Counted from the first letter of the stretch, positions 49,451-58,426 are shown. The stretch is DNA of 64,000 bases from Aquirhabdus sp. (GCA_030149815.1 JASLHI010000015.1:31606-95605), one strand, 5' to 3'. Program-made: numbers and translations. Notes: a model not told the origin generated them from the letters alone.

Positions 49451-50617
49451 ATGAAATTGATTTCTCATCATGTTCGACTTGCGGCATTGACCGTAGCGGT
49501 GTTGTCGAGTTTAACGCTGTCAGGTTGTAGCAAAAAAGAAGCAGCGACGAATAGCGATACTTTAGAAGTCAAAATTGGTCATTCTGCACCATTGACGGGT
49601 GCACAAGCGCACTTGGGTAAAGATGCGCAAAATGGCGCACAGTTGGCGGTTGATGATTTAAATACTCAAGGCATCAAGATTGGCGGTAAGAAAGTTCATT
49701 TCACATTAGATGCAGTAGATGACCAAGCCGATGCGCGTATTGCGACTACCGTGGCTCAGCAGCTCGTCGATGATAAAGTGAGTGGTGTGATCGGACATCT
49801 CAACTCGTCAACAACACTGCCTGCATCACGTTTATATAATCAAAATGGCATTGTACAAATCAGTCCATCAGCGACCAATCCAACATATACCCAGCAAGGT
49901 TTTGCCAATGCATTCCGCGTGATGGCGAATGACATTCAGCAAGGTCATGCACTTGGAACGTATGCGGTAACCGCGTTAAATGCGAAGCGTATTGCGGTGA
50001 TTGATGATAAAACTGCTTATGGTGCGGGATTGGCTGCTGAGTTTGAGAAAGCGGTCAAAGAAGCGCATGGCAACCTCGTGACCCATGAATATACGACCGA
50101 TAAAGAAACGGACTTCAATGCGATTTTGACGCGTATTAAAGGCACAAATCCTGATCTGGTGTTCTTTGCAGGGATGGATGGCCAAGGCGCGGCGATGGTT
50201 CAGCAGGTGAAAAATCTCGGTCTCACTGCGCAATTCATGGGTGGCGATGGAATTTATACCCCTGATTTCTTGAAATTAGGTGGAAAGTCTGCAGAAGGTA
50301 CAGTTGCAAGTTTACCGGGTGCGCCGCTTGCACAAATGCCTAAAGGTCCAGAGTTCCAGAAGAAATTTGAAGCCAAATTTGGTCCAATCCAGCTCTATGG
50401 TGCATATAACTATGATGCGGTCATGGTTATGGCTGATGCGATGAAACGTGCGAATTCGGTTGATCCAAAAGTCTATGTCAAAGAAATGAAAACCACGAAT
50501 TGGCCGGGTGTGACAACGACGATCGGTTTTGATAGTAAAGGTGACTTGAGTAAAGCAAGTATCACGATTTATAAAGCGGAAGGTGGCAAATGGGTTCCGC
50601 TTAAGACTGTTGAATGA
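49451..50617 (+). CDS. Branched-chain amino-acid ABC transporter substrate-binding lipoprotein
   Basis: The 388-residue protein is a Leu/Ile/Val-type periplasmic binding protein (Peripla_BP_6). Its signal peptide ends in a lipobox (LTLSGCSKK, Cys at about 26), so it is a lipoprotein. The core shows IGHSAPLTGAQAHLGKDAQNGAQLAVDDLN, GVIGHLNSSTTLPAS, and later TPDFLKLGGKSAEGTVAS. No permease or ATPase genes are beside it, so it works with a transporter elsewhere. The GTG at 49445 is an alternative start. It ends with a strong terminator. Confidence 0.92.
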   Translation: MKLISHHVRLAALTVAVLSSLTLSGCSKKEAATNSDTLEVKIGHSAPLTGAQAHLGKDAQNGAQLAVDDLNTQGIKIGGKKVHFTLDAVDDQADARIATTVAQQLVDDKVSGVIGHLNSSTTLPASRLYNQNGIVQISPSATNPTYTQQGFANAFRVMANDIQQGHALGTYAVTALNAKRIAVIDDKTAYGAGLAAEFEKAVKEAHGNLVTHEYTTDKETDFNAILTRIKGTNPDLVFFAGMDGQGAAMVQQVKNLGLTAQFMGGDGIYTPDFLKLGGKSAEGTVASLPGAPLAQMPKGPEFQKKFEAKFGPIQLYGAYNYDAVMVMADAMKRANSVDPKVYVKEMKTTNWPGVTTTIGFDSKGDLSKASITIYKAEGGKWVPLKTVE

Positions 50618-50637
50618 TGGATTGAGCCATTGTCTGG

Positions 50638-50673
50638 AAAAAGCCGTACAGGTTAATACTTGTACGGCTTTTT
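50638..50673 (+). terminator. Terminator of the binding-protein gene
   Basis: AAAAAGCCGTACA and TGTACGGCTTTTT form a 13-bp perfect stem with a 10-base loop. Confidence 0.93.
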
Positions 50674-50750
50674 CTTTGCTGATTTGGTTTGTGTTGCATT
50701 GCTAGTTTCGCTTGGTAGTTTCTTTCGCATGGCTTAAGGATGATCTGTGT

Positions 50751-51287
50751 ATGAGCTCTATTGGTAATCGTATTGGAAACTGGGGTAAGCATTTTCTTCG
50801 TTCGAGTACGCCTGCTAATCCTTCGATGATGTGGCGATTGCAGCGCAGTTTTATCTTTACTGTGGTGAATAAGTTGATTGGGATTGCGATTCCTTTTGTA
50901 CGGCGTAATCGCTTCCGTGTTGTGGAGTTACAGACAGGTTATTTGAAGGCGGAGATTGCGTTAAAGGGGAATAAAAATCACATTGGGACGATGTATGCTG
51001 GCGCGATGTTTTTACTGGCTGAAGTACCAGGTGGTATTGTTGCGTTGTTTGAGTTTGGTTCAGGTTACTTCCCGATTTTGAAAGAGTTGACGATGCGTTA
51101 TTTGTTGCCTGCAACGTCTGATTTGACGATTGAGGTTTCTCTGACTCAGGCAGAGTTGGATGCGATTAAACAAGCGGTGGATGAGAAGGGCAAGAGTGAT
51201 TTTACGCTGACGTTAGATTTAAAAGATGCGAAGGGTCAAGTGGTTGCACAGTCAGTGGCGCTGTATCAGTTGCGGGTGAAAAAGTAG
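50751..51287 (+). CDS. DUF4442 hotdog-fold (thioesterase-like) protein
   Basis: The 178-residue protein fits DUF4442, a hotdog-fold family related to acyl-CoA thioesterases: a short helix, then VVELQTGYLKAEIALKGNKNHIGTMYAGAMFLLAE with the central helix, then ELTMRYLLPATSDLTIEVSLT. The His-Ile-Gly-Thr-Met segment sits where hotdog thioesterases keep catalytic or substrate-binding residues. The natural substrate is unknown. AAGGAT lies nine bases before the ATG at 50751, so a longer frame from 50712 is rejected. Confidence 0.83.
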   Translation: MSSIGNRIGNWGKHFLRSSTPANPSMMWRLQRSFIFTVVNKLIGIAIPFVRRNRFRVVELQTGYLKAEIALKGNKNHIGTMYAGAMFLLAEVPGGIVALFEFGSGYFPILKELTMRYLLPATSDLTIEVSLTQAELDAIKQAVDEKGKSDFTLTLDLKDAKGQVVAQSVALYQLRVKK

Positions 51288-51361
51288 TAGTAATATCTTA
51301 TTATTTATTCGAAATTTAATATTTTATGACTATTTTATGTGTGGTTTTAATTAGGGAAAAC

Positions 51362-51940
51362 ATGGGGAAAAAGATGAATAAAAAGGAAATACGTAATCAG
51401 ATTGCTAATCTCATATCATCAGGTGTTAAAAAACACGAGGTGTTTACTCAGTTGTCTGGTCAGGGTGTATCAGATAGTAGACTTGCTTATATGGTAGCGG
51501 CTTATCCTAATCCTCAACGGGTTGCAGATAGCAAGATTTGGGTCAGAATTTTATTATTCATCAGTGGTCTGCAAGTATTATTGGGATTTATTGTTGGTTT
51601 TGGTATAGGCATTCACTCCAATTTAAATGCTGGTTTATTTTTGGGAACTTTGATTTCGTTGTTTATGCTGTTATTTTTTTTGGGGTTCTATAAAAATAAA
51701 GTTGCTGCCTATAACGTAACTATTATTTTAAGTATTACACAATTTTCTCATCTACTTAAAGGGTTCGAAAGTTCACCAAATACAACGATTTTTGCGATTT
51801 TGATCAATATTGCTTTAGTTGGTTATGTTGCTTTTGTTCGCCATAAATTATTTCCAGACTTTATTCTAATGACTCCTAGAAAAGTAAATGGATCATATGT
51901 TTTTAGTGACGGCTCACCGAAAAAAGTGTGGACGCCATAG
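51362..51940 (+). CDS. Four-helix membrane protein with soluble N-terminal helix region, unknown
   Basis: I do not recognise this 192-residue protein. It has a Lys/Asn-rich helical N-terminus (about 1-55, EIRNQIANLISSGVKKHEVF, resembling a small regulatory helix) and four membrane helices (about 62-83, 88-108, 115-135, 140-160). Its base composition is AT-rich. The ATG at 51362 follows AGGGA; the ATG at 51374 is an alternative. It has its own terminator and lies between a DUF4442 gene and ygfZ. Confidence 0.6.
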   Translation: MGKKMNKKEIRNQIANLISSGVKKHEVFTQLSGQGVSDSRLAYMVAAYPNPQRVADSKIWVRILLFISGLQVLLGFIVGFGIGIHSNLNAGLFLGTLISLFMLLFFLGFYKNKVAAYNVTIILSITQFSHLLKGFESSPNTTIFAILINIALVGYVAFVRHKLFPDFILMTPRKVNGSYVFSDGSPKKVWTP

Positions 51941-51960
51941 GAAGTATTCGAATAGGTGGA

Positions 51961-52003
51961 TGAAGAAAATCCTTCATGTGATAGATTTTCTTCATTCTTT
52001 TTT
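51961..52003 (+). terminator. Terminator of the membrane-protein gene
   Basis: TGAAGAAAATC and GATTTTCTTCA form an 11-bp stem with a 12-base loop, followed by a T-run. It lies just before the stop of ygfZ on the other strand. Confidence 0.87.
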
Positions 52004-52014
52004 ATCAAAATGTA

Positions 52015-52755
52015 TTAAACAGCAACTCGTCCAACTTCACCATTCAACGCATCTGGTAATGGCAAAATCACTAAGCCTGATTCTACTATTGATTCAGGTT
52101 TAGCCACCACCAGTGCTTCCCAGCCTACATCATTAGTTTCTATAACATTCACAATATCCACATGCGGTGCAAAGGTCTGACCGACTTGAGGCAGCGTGCC
52201 TGTGCCTTGTACACGATGCAGCCAAGCTTTTGGCTTTGCACGGAAATAGAGACGAGCAACGATTTCCTGACCGAGGTAACAACCCTTGTCATAATCCACG
52301 CCAGCGCGTTGGTGAAGGCGCAGCTCTTGTGGTTGGAATAGTCCTGCATTTTCAGCAGTAATCCATGCCGCACCTTGAGCAATTGCAGCCTGTTGCCATT
52401 CAGCAATCGTTGTCGTGCTTTCGTTGATTTGGAAATCTGCAGAGTCGTTATTAATGATAGGATAAACTGCTTGTGCATCCGAAGCAGTCATTTTAGAAAA
52501 AGCACCGTATTTACGAATATGTGCTTTAAAACTATCCAGTAAATCGGTAGAAATGATCACGTCAAATTGTTCAGCACTTTGGCGTGTCAACCACAGACCA
52601 AATGCAATACGACCTTTCAAGTCGCAAATGGCAGTTGGGCGATGTTCGTCATTGCGGATATTTGTTACATCGACCGTGACCTGACCTTGTAGAAATTTTT
52701 CAGTATCTACTCCTTTGAGCGTGAGCGTGCTGAAAGAAAGAGGGTGTGTAGACAT
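52015..52755 (-). CDS. ygfZ: YgfZ, folate-dependent Fe-S cluster factor
   Basis: YgfZ supports assembly or repair of Fe-S enzymes with tetrahydrofolate. The GcvT-like protein carries the diagnostic KGCYLGQE motif (Lys157, Cys159) and begins with the folate-domain pattern TLKGVDTEKFLQGQVTVDV. At 246 residues it is about 80 shorter than E. coli YgfZ (326), but the key Cys motif and both ends look intact, so it is a compact version. It converges with the membrane-protein gene. Confidence 0.9.
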   Translation of the reverse strand: MSTHPLSFSTLTLKGVDTEKFLQGQVTVDVTNIRNDEHRPTAICDLKGRIAFGLWLTRQSAEQFDVIISTDLLDSFKAHIRKYGAFSKMTASDAQAVYPIINNDSADFQINESTTTIAEWQQAAIAQGAAWITAENAGLFQPQELRLHQRAGVDYDKGCYLGQEIVARLYFRAKPKAWLHRVQGTGTLPQVGQTFAPHVDIVNVIETNDVGWEALVVAKPESIVESGLVILPLPDALNGEVGRVAV

Positions 52756-52980
52756 GAGAAACCTTCCGCTGAACTAAAGATGTGAGACTGTTTATGTTGA
52801 TAAACATTATCCGTTATTTATAAGGTCTGTGTTGTATAAGACAAGTCAAAAGAGACTCATTTTAAGCGTTATTTTGTCGATGTGACTCACCGTATTATCA
52901 TGCATCGCTGTGTCAATGTTACACTTGAACTCGTTTTATGATATTCCCTTTATAATTGTTGACCTCCTTAAGATCTGATT

Positions 52981-54249
52981 ATGTCGATGAACCCTTCCGA
53001 AAAAACCTTAGACAAGACGTGTACTGTTGCGATTATTGGTGCAGGCCCAGCGGGATTGATGGCTGCTGAAAGTATCGCTGCTGCAGGACACACAGTCATC
53101 GTTTTTGAGCAGAAGCCATCGGTTGGGCGTAAGTTTTTGATGGCAGGAAAGGGCGGGCTCAATATTAGTCATAGCGAACCTTTTGATGATTTTGTAGAGC
53201 GTTATGACCAGCCAGATTGGCTTAAACCCATGCTACAAGCATTTCCACCTAGTGATTTGCGTGGATGGGTGGATGATCTCGGCATTGAGACATTTATAGG
53301 TTCATCGGGTCGTGTTTTTCCTGCCGAAATGAAAGCTGCGCCTTTGCTTCGTGCGTGGGTTGCACGGCTAAAAGCGATTGGGGTGGTGTTTCGCTTGCGT
53401 CATCATTGGCAAGGGGTAAATAAGGACAAACTATGGCAGTTCCACACGCCTGATGGTGAGCAGTTGTATTCGTTTGATGCGGTGGTTTTGGCATTGGGTG
53501 GAGCGAGTTGGGCTCGTTTAGGATCTGATGGTGCATGGTTACCGTGGCTTGCAGAGCGCCATGTGGTTACGACGGATTTTAAGCCATCAAATGGTGGTTT
53601 TATTGTTCAGTTTAGCCCCTTCATGCAGGCGCTTGCGGGTGAACCTGTGAAGTCCATTGTGGCGTCAACGATCGCACCATCTTCAAATCAAGTTGTGCAA
53701 AAATCTGGTGATCTGATCATCACCGAACAAGGTGTAGAGGGCGGTGTAATTTATGCGTTGTCGCGCCCTTTGCGCGAGTCCATTGAACAAACTGGACAAG
53801 CAATTTTGACACTTGATCTGATGCCCAATCGTACAGAAGCACAACTGAGCGAGCTATTATCCAAGCCGATTGGAAAGTTGACATTAGCGCGATTCTGGCG
53901 GCGACAAGTTGGTCTGGATGGAGTGAAAGCGGCCTTGGTTCGAGATCAAGTACCGAGACAATTATGGGTGGATGGTCAGGCAATTGCTCATGCGATTAAA
54001 AATCTGACGATTAAGATTCAAGGTATGCGTCCGATTGATGAAGCCATCAGTACGGTGGGTGGCGTGAGTCGATTAGCCGTGGATGATAGCTTGATGCTTA
54101 AGCAATGGCGTGGCGTGTTTTGTACTGGGGAAATGCTCGATTGGGATGCACCAACAGGCGGGTATTTGCTGACAGCTTGTTTCGCCAGTGGACGCTGGGT
54201 TGGCGTTGGAGTAAATGATTGGCTGGCACATCATGCAAGCCAATCATAA
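52981..54249 (+). CDS. TIGR03862-family flavoprotein (HI0933-like)
   Basis: The 422-residue protein has the FAD-binding Rossmann fold VAIIGAGPAGLMAAES near 16-31 and the family motifs GRKFLMAGKGGLNISHS near 50-66 and TGEMLDWDAPTGGYLLTACFASG near the end. The family is predicted to be an NAD(P)/FAD oxidoreductase of unknown substrate. Two nearby Met (52981 and 52987) could start it, with no strong ribosome site. It converges with copB, 14 bases apart. Confidence 0.88.
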   Translation: MSMNPSEKTLDKTCTVAIIGAGPAGLMAAESIAAAGHTVIVFEQKPSVGRKFLMAGKGGLNISHSEPFDDFVERYDQPDWLKPMLQAFPPSDLRGWVDDLGIETFIGSSGRVFPAEMKAAPLLRAWVARLKAIGVVFRLRHHWQGVNKDKLWQFHTPDGEQLYSFDAVVLALGGASWARLGSDGAWLPWLAERHVVTTDFKPSNGGFIVQFSPFMQALAGEPVKSIVASTIAPSSNQVVQKSGDLIITEQGVEGGVIYALSRPLRESIEQTGQAILTLDLMPNRTEAQLSELLSKPIGKLTLARFWRRQVGLDGVKAALVRDQVPRQLWVDGQAIAHAIKNLTIKIQGMRPIDEAISTVGGVSRLAVDDSLMLKQWRGVFCTGEMLDWDAPTGGYLLTACFASGRWVGVGVNDWLAHHASQS

Positions 54250-54263
54250 AGATTGATGCGATG

Positions 54264-55364
54264 TTAAAACCAGAACATGACTCCAGCGACTGTAAGCATT
54301 TGATCCGAATTTTGACTCGTTGCATTCATTAAATCCGCGGTTTTTCCATAGTAATGATGATTCTCAAAACCAAGATACGGTGCAAATTGTCGGCTGATTT
54401 CATAGCGTAGGCGGATGCTAGATTGAATTTGGCTGAGTCCTTCGCCGATAGCATTTGGCAGATCATTTTTGCTGTAAAGACTCATTTCAATGCGAGGCTG
54501 CAAGATCAATCGCTGCGTAATCCGCCAATCATATTCGCCAGTGAATATAAGCTCAGTTTGACTTTGATCACGCACATAGAGTGTGGCATCTAAGTCAAAC
54601 CAATATGGTGCGATACCATTGATTCCCATAGCTACCCATGTTCGATTATTCTCATAACCACTGTCTTGACGTATCCCGAGTTCAGTATTCCAAAATGTAC
54701 TGAGTGGTTTACGCCAGAGTAATTCAGTCCGTGCATCACTAATGCTTTGATTGGTTATCGTGCCTTCCGCTTTTAAGACAGCTCGATTCCAATCATCTCC
54801 CCACCAGCCTTCAATGTCGTAGGCGCCTTGATTGTTGTCATGGCTATGTTGCCATTCGAGTCGTTTCACTGCAAGCGACATTAGCGGATCATTGCCCATC
54901 ATCATTGGGGGATGAATCGGTCCAAAATCTAGACCTTGGGAATAATCTGAACTGCGTGCATCGACGACAGGCATTGAGTCATGTGCATGAGCCATCTGCA
55001 TGTCATTCATAGGCATAGACATCTGATTCATGTCGTGATGTGCCATATCAGACATCGGCATGCTTTTCGTTTCTGTAGCTTTCATATCCATCGTGTGATG
55101 ATGAAACGATGTATTGGTCTCATGCGACATAGACGTATCGTTGTCCACCTGCATAGATGTTTCTGTTTGCGCAACGCTTTGTGTGGCTTGTTCGGTTGGC
55201 TTAGCAAGTGGATGCTTTGTTTTTGTTTTTTTCGGTGTATCTTTTTTTGCTGGCATCGACATATCCATGTCAGGCATGTCACTCATATTCATACCCCATG
55301 CAGGAGCTTGGAGGATGAGGGTTGCGAGTAGGGCGTATGATTGTTGTTTATAGTATTTCATCAT
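54264..55364 (-). CDS. copB: CopB/PcoB-type outer-membrane copper resistance protein
   Basis: The 366-residue protein has a signal peptide (ending PAWG), a Met/His/Asp-rich region (about 26-135) with MxxMP, HHHTMDM and MPMSDMAHHDM units, then a beta-barrel domain from LDFGPIHPPMMMGNDPL to the last FWF, as in CopB/PcoB. CopB is an outer-membrane protein that helps bind or export copper with the periplasmic multicopper oxidase CopA. The Met/His-rich stretch is a plausible copper-binding region, as known for the family. Its ATG overlaps the copA stop (TGATG), so the two are translationally coupled. Confidence 0.93.
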   Translation of the reverse strand: MMKYYKQQSYALLATLILQAPAWGMNMSDMPDMDMSMPAKKDTPKKTKTKHPLAKPTEQATQSVAQTETSMQVDNDTSMSHETNTSFHHHTMDMKATETKSMPMSDMAHHDMNQMSMPMNDMQMAHAHDSMPVVDARSSDYSQGLDFGPIHPPMMMGNDPLMSLAVKRLEWQHSHDNNQGAYDIEGWWGDDWNRAVLKAEGTITNQSISDARTELLWRKPLSTFWNTELGIRQDSGYENNRTWVAMGINGIAPYWFDLDATLYVRDQSQTELIFTGEYDWRITQRLILQPRIEMSLYSKNDLPNAIGEGLSQIQSSIRLRYEISRQFAPYLGFENHHYYGKTADLMNATSQNSDQMLTVAGVMFWF

Positions 55365-57028
55365 CAGTCCACCACCACTTCACGAAACATACCTGATTCC
55401 ATGTGATACATCAGATGACAATGCCAAGCCCAGCGTCCAGCTTCACCCGTGACATCAAAAGAAACGCGCTGCGCAGGCTGAACCAAGAAGGTGTGTTTTC
55501 TGACTTGAAAATCGCCACTCGGTGCACGGACATCACTCCACATTCCATGTAAATGCATGGGGTGAGTCATCATGGTATCGTTGACCAATGAGATGCGGAC
55601 ACGTTCATTTTTGGCAATACGGACAGGCTTGGATTCTTTAAACGTTAAGCCATCAAATCCCCAAATATAACGCTCCATATTTCCTGTCAGGTGCATTTCA
55701 ATCTCACGCGTTGGTTCGCGTTGCTCACTTTTAATCGAATCGATGGAGTGCAAATCGGCATAGGTGAGCACTCGTCGTCCGTTATTTCTAAGATTGATTC
55801 CAGCATCATCGAGGTTGGTGCGTGGCATATCGATACGATTATCTGTACTCATGCTGTATTCAGTATCTGCATGACGTGCCATGGTTCTTCCTGACATATC
55901 TCCCATCATATCGGTCATCGTGAGCCATTGAATCTTATCCATCGCAGGAATTTCTGCTTGAAGTCCTGTGCGAACTGCAAGTGTGCCGCAGGCATAGCCA
56001 GAACGATCAATATTCTGTGCAAAAATCGTATACGCATCATCATTTGGTTCAACTAAAACATCATAAGTTTCTGCAACCCCGATACGAAACTCGTCTACAG
56101 TCACAGGCTCAATCATTTGCCCATCACTGGAAATGATCGTCAGTTTCAACCCCGGTATGCGCACATCAAAAATGGTTTGAGCACTACCATTAATGAAGCG
56201 CAGCCGCACTTTTTCACCGTGTTTAAATAATCCTGTCCAGTTCGATGCGGGATTGACACCATTCATGAGGTAGGTATACGTATGTGCTGACAGATCAGTG
56301 TAGTCAGTTGGCATCATGCGCATTTGATTCCACATTTTTCGTGCTTCAATCGCATTTTTCCAGCCTTGAGCTTTTACATCATGCATGAGCTGGATTGCAG
56401 TGGGCTGCTGATAATTATCAAAGCCCGATTGCGCTTTGAGCTGTGCGAGGAGACGCATTGGATCTTTGTCTGTCCAATCTGAGAGCATGACGACATAATC
56501 TTGATCAGCTTTGACGGCTTCACCTTCACGTGGTTCGATGATAATCGCGCCCATCATGCCAGTTTGTTCTTGAAATCCTGAATGCGAGTGATACCAATAT
56601 GTGCCACTTTGCTTAATCGGAAATTGATAAGTGAAGGTTTGCCCAGCCTCAATGCCATGAAAACTAATTCCGGGTACTCCATCCATATAAAACGGTAAGA
56701 GTAGACCATGCCAATGAATAGACGTTTGTTCTTTCAGACGATTGGTCACGCGAATGGTGACGGTTTCACCTTCTTTGAAATAAAGCGTTGGGGCGGGAAG
56801 GCTGCCATTGATTACGGTTGCCAGACGAGGCGAGCCTGTGTAATTCACCCAAGCCTTATCGACTGTTAGGTCAAAACAATTATTTTTAAAGTCAGTACCT
56901 TTTAGTTTTTGGGCTTGACCTGTTAATGCTGCATTTTTAGTCTCTTTTGTCCATGCGTTCGTGCTGGCTGCTAAACCTGCTATGGCGATACCTTGAACAA
57001 ACTGCCTTCTGGAAAGTTGTTGACTCAT
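55364..57028 (-). CDS. copA: CopA/PcoA-type periplasmic multicopper oxidase
   Basis: The 554-residue protein starts with a Tat signal (LSRRQFVQGIAIAGLAA) and is exported folded. The four copper motifs are present: HWHG near 97, HSH near 140, HPMHLHGMW near 490 and HCHLMYHMESGM near 535. It oxidises Cu(I) in the periplasm and so protects the cell. The frame is open 43 codons further upstream but that part overlaps the MauE gene. Its ATG overlaps the upstream stop (ATGA). There is a Met/Asp-rich stretch (about 380-420, MTDMMGDMSGRTMARHAD). Confidence 0.94.
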   Translation of the reverse strand: MSQQLSRRQFVQGIAIAGLAASTNAWTKETKNAALTGQAQKLKGTDFKNNCFDLTVDKAWVNYTGSPRLATVINGSLPAPTLYFKEGETVTIRVTNRLKEQTSIHWHGLLLPFYMDGVPGISFHGIEAGQTFTYQFPIKQSGTYWYHSHSGFQEQTGMMGAIIIEPREGEAVKADQDYVVMLSDWTDKDPMRLLAQLKAQSGFDNYQQPTAIQLMHDVKAQGWKNAIEARKMWNQMRMMPTDYTDLSAHTYTYLMNGVNPASNWTGLFKHGEKVRLRFINGSAQTIFDVRIPGLKLTIISSDGQMIEPVTVDEFRIGVAETYDVLVEPNDDAYTIFAQNIDRSGYACGTLAVRTGLQAEIPAMDKIQWLTMTDMMGDMSGRTMARHADTEYSMSTDNRIDMPRTNLDDAGINLRNNGRRVLTYADLHSIDSIKSEQREPTREIEMHLTGNMERYIWGFDGLTFKESKPVRIAKNERVRISLVNDTMMTHPMHLHGMWSDVRAPSGDFQVRKHTFLVQPAQRVSFDVTGEAGRWAWHCHLMYHMESGMFREVVVD

Positions 57029-57807
57029 ATCAAAAGCAATCCTTGTACAACCATAACTTGTATGACCACAAACAATCCCATGACTGCCATGATTCCATTT
57101 TCTGCAAAGCTTACGACACCGAGTGGTGCTTTCGAGTTGCCACCAATACATGCGCAATTGAGTGACAGTTTATCGATATAAACCGCTTTAAATACGGATA
57201 TAGTACCAGCAACACCGACGAATGTAGCAGCAATGCCTGTCAGTAACGGCGAGATATTGGATAAGAGTCCTAGGCCAATGAGCAATTCAGCAAATGGATA
57301 GATTTTGCCATATAACGACCAGCGTTTAGTGATGAGGTCATACTTTGCAAAACTATCGGCAAAGGACTGAATATCCATGAGCTTCAATGCCGCTAACATG
57401 GACAAAGAAATCCCCATGAAGCCCATCAAACCTTGTGAGAGTGCAATTGTCATGAGTGCTGCTACGCTAAATAAAACAATCACTGGTGTATATGAGTACT
57501 CTGCTTTTTCCACTGCGATATCAAAATAAGCAGCAAGGTCGGTATATCCTCCGATACGCGTATCGCCAAAGAAAATTTGCGGTGTAGTTGCGACTTCGTA
57601 TTGTGTTTTAAAGGATTCCGTCTCAGCTTTGGATGCCAATTTATGATCTTCAAATGCAATGCCTTTCTCAGTAAGCAATTTCACTGCGCGTAATCCCCAT
57701 GGGCACTCATGCTCAGGATTAGACATACGATACACTTTGACATTGTGAATGTTTTTTTGTTTGCTATGGTTACTATCAAGAGTTTGAAATGATTTCAAAA
57801 TAGTCAT
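57025..57807 (-). CDS. Glutaredoxin-MauE/DoxX fusion protein
   Basis: The 260-residue protein is a fusion. Residues 20-95 form a glutaredoxin-like domain (VKVYRMSNPEHECPWG... TTPQIFFGDTRIGGYTDL); its redox motif reads C-P-W-G, a single Cys where classical glutaredoxins have C-P-Y-C. Residues 105-255 form four membrane helices of the MauE/DoxX type with a Cys pair (NCACIGG). MauE-type proteins move thiol redox equivalents across the inner membrane. Within this operon it may keep copper-sensitive thiols or the oxidase reduced; that is my inference. GAGAG lies seven bases before the ATG. Confidence 0.8.
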   Translation of the reverse strand: MTILKSFQTLDSNHSKQKNIHNVKVYRMSNPEHECPWGLRAVKLLTEKGIAFEDHKLASKAETESFKTQYEVATTPQIFFGDTRIGGYTDLAAYFDIAVEKAEYSYTPVIVLFSVAALMTIALSQGLMGFMGISLSMLAALKLMDIQSFADSFAKYDLITKRWSLYGKIYPFAELLIGLGLLSNISPLLTGIAATFVGVAGTISVFKAVYIDKLSLNCACIGGNSKAPLGVVSFAENGIMAVMGLFVVIQVMVVQGLLLI

Positions 57808-57849
57808 GATGATTCTCTCAACGATTAATTAGGTTGTCAGAATTGCCGC

Positions 57850-58257
57850 TCATATTTTTAAATTCGGACAAATGGTCCCCGTCTGCTGAGTCGGGTCAGC
57901 TTGCCACCTTTGTAAGATGCCATTGAGTTCAGAATGTAATAGCGTAAGTTCATTGATTTTGGTTTCAATGTCTGCCACTTGTTGAATCAGTTGTTGCTGA
58001 ATTTCATGACAAGGCAAATCACCTTGGTCATACACGCCTAAGCATGTTTTGATTTGATTCAGGCTAAAGCCAAAGGATTGCAGGCGTTTGATAAAATTCA
58101 ATCGAGTCACCATGTCGGGATGAAATAAACGAAACTGTCCATCTGTACGCCGATTGGTGTGTAATAAGTCGAGTGATTCATAATAACGAATCGTTTTAAT
58201 CGAGATATCTGTTCGCTTTGATAATTCACCAATTTTTATCAATTCAGTGGTAGACAT
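57850..58257 (-). CDS. MerR-family metal-responsive regulator of the copper operon
   Basis: The 135-residue protein has the MerR winged-helix domain (IKIGELSKRTDISIKTIRYYESLDLL) and a long dimerisation helix. Cys residues are Cys72, Cys83 (DLPCHEI) and Cys130 (GTICPNL). In CueR the metal site uses two Cys, 112 and 120, the second in a C-P motif; here only the second-type Cys130-Pro is present, and the stretch around 115-125 has none. Cys83 matches the position used by Pb/Zn/Cd sensors. So the ligand set is unusual and the metal is not certain, although the operon suggests copper. The ATG at 58257 gives the normal MerR start; an upstream frame is rejected. Confidence 0.85.
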   Translation of the reverse strand: MSTTELIKIGELSKRTDISIKTIRYYESLDLLHTNRRTDGQFRLFHPDMVTRLNFIKRLQSFGFSLNQIKTCLGVYDQGDLPCHEIQQQLIQQVADIETKINELTLLHSELNGILQRWQADPTQQTGTICPNLKI

Positions 58258-58285
58258 AAAAACCTCAATATAGGTGTCTAAGTGC

Positions 58286-58317
58286 ACTATACACCCTTCA
58301 GTTAAATGGAGAGTCAA
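58286..58317 (-). promoter_or_regulatory. MerR-type promoter with a stretched spacer
   Basis: On the minus strand, TTGACT (58317-58312) and TATAGT (58291-58286) are separated by 20 bases. A normal sigma-70 promoter has 17; MerR-family promoters have 19-20, and the regulator twists them into register. The spacer carries an imperfect dyad (ACTCTC...GGGTGT). It lies about 30 bases before the MerR gene start, so the regulator controls its own operon (merR-grx/mauE-copA-copB). Confidence 0.72.
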
Positions 58318-58377
58318 GCGTATTTTGTATATTTATCGCGATAAGTTTTTGATGTGTTATTAAGGGTGTAAAAATAA

Positions 58378-58403
58378 AAAGACCTGATTTTGATCAGGTC
58401 TTT
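58378..58403 (-). terminator. Terminator of the HopJ gene
   Basis: AAAGACCTGAT and ATCAGGTCTTT form an 11-bp stem. On the minus strand it is followed by TTTATTTTT, so it ends the HopJ-like gene. Confidence 0.85.
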
Positions 58404-58426
58404 ATGTGATTTATTGATTTAAATGA

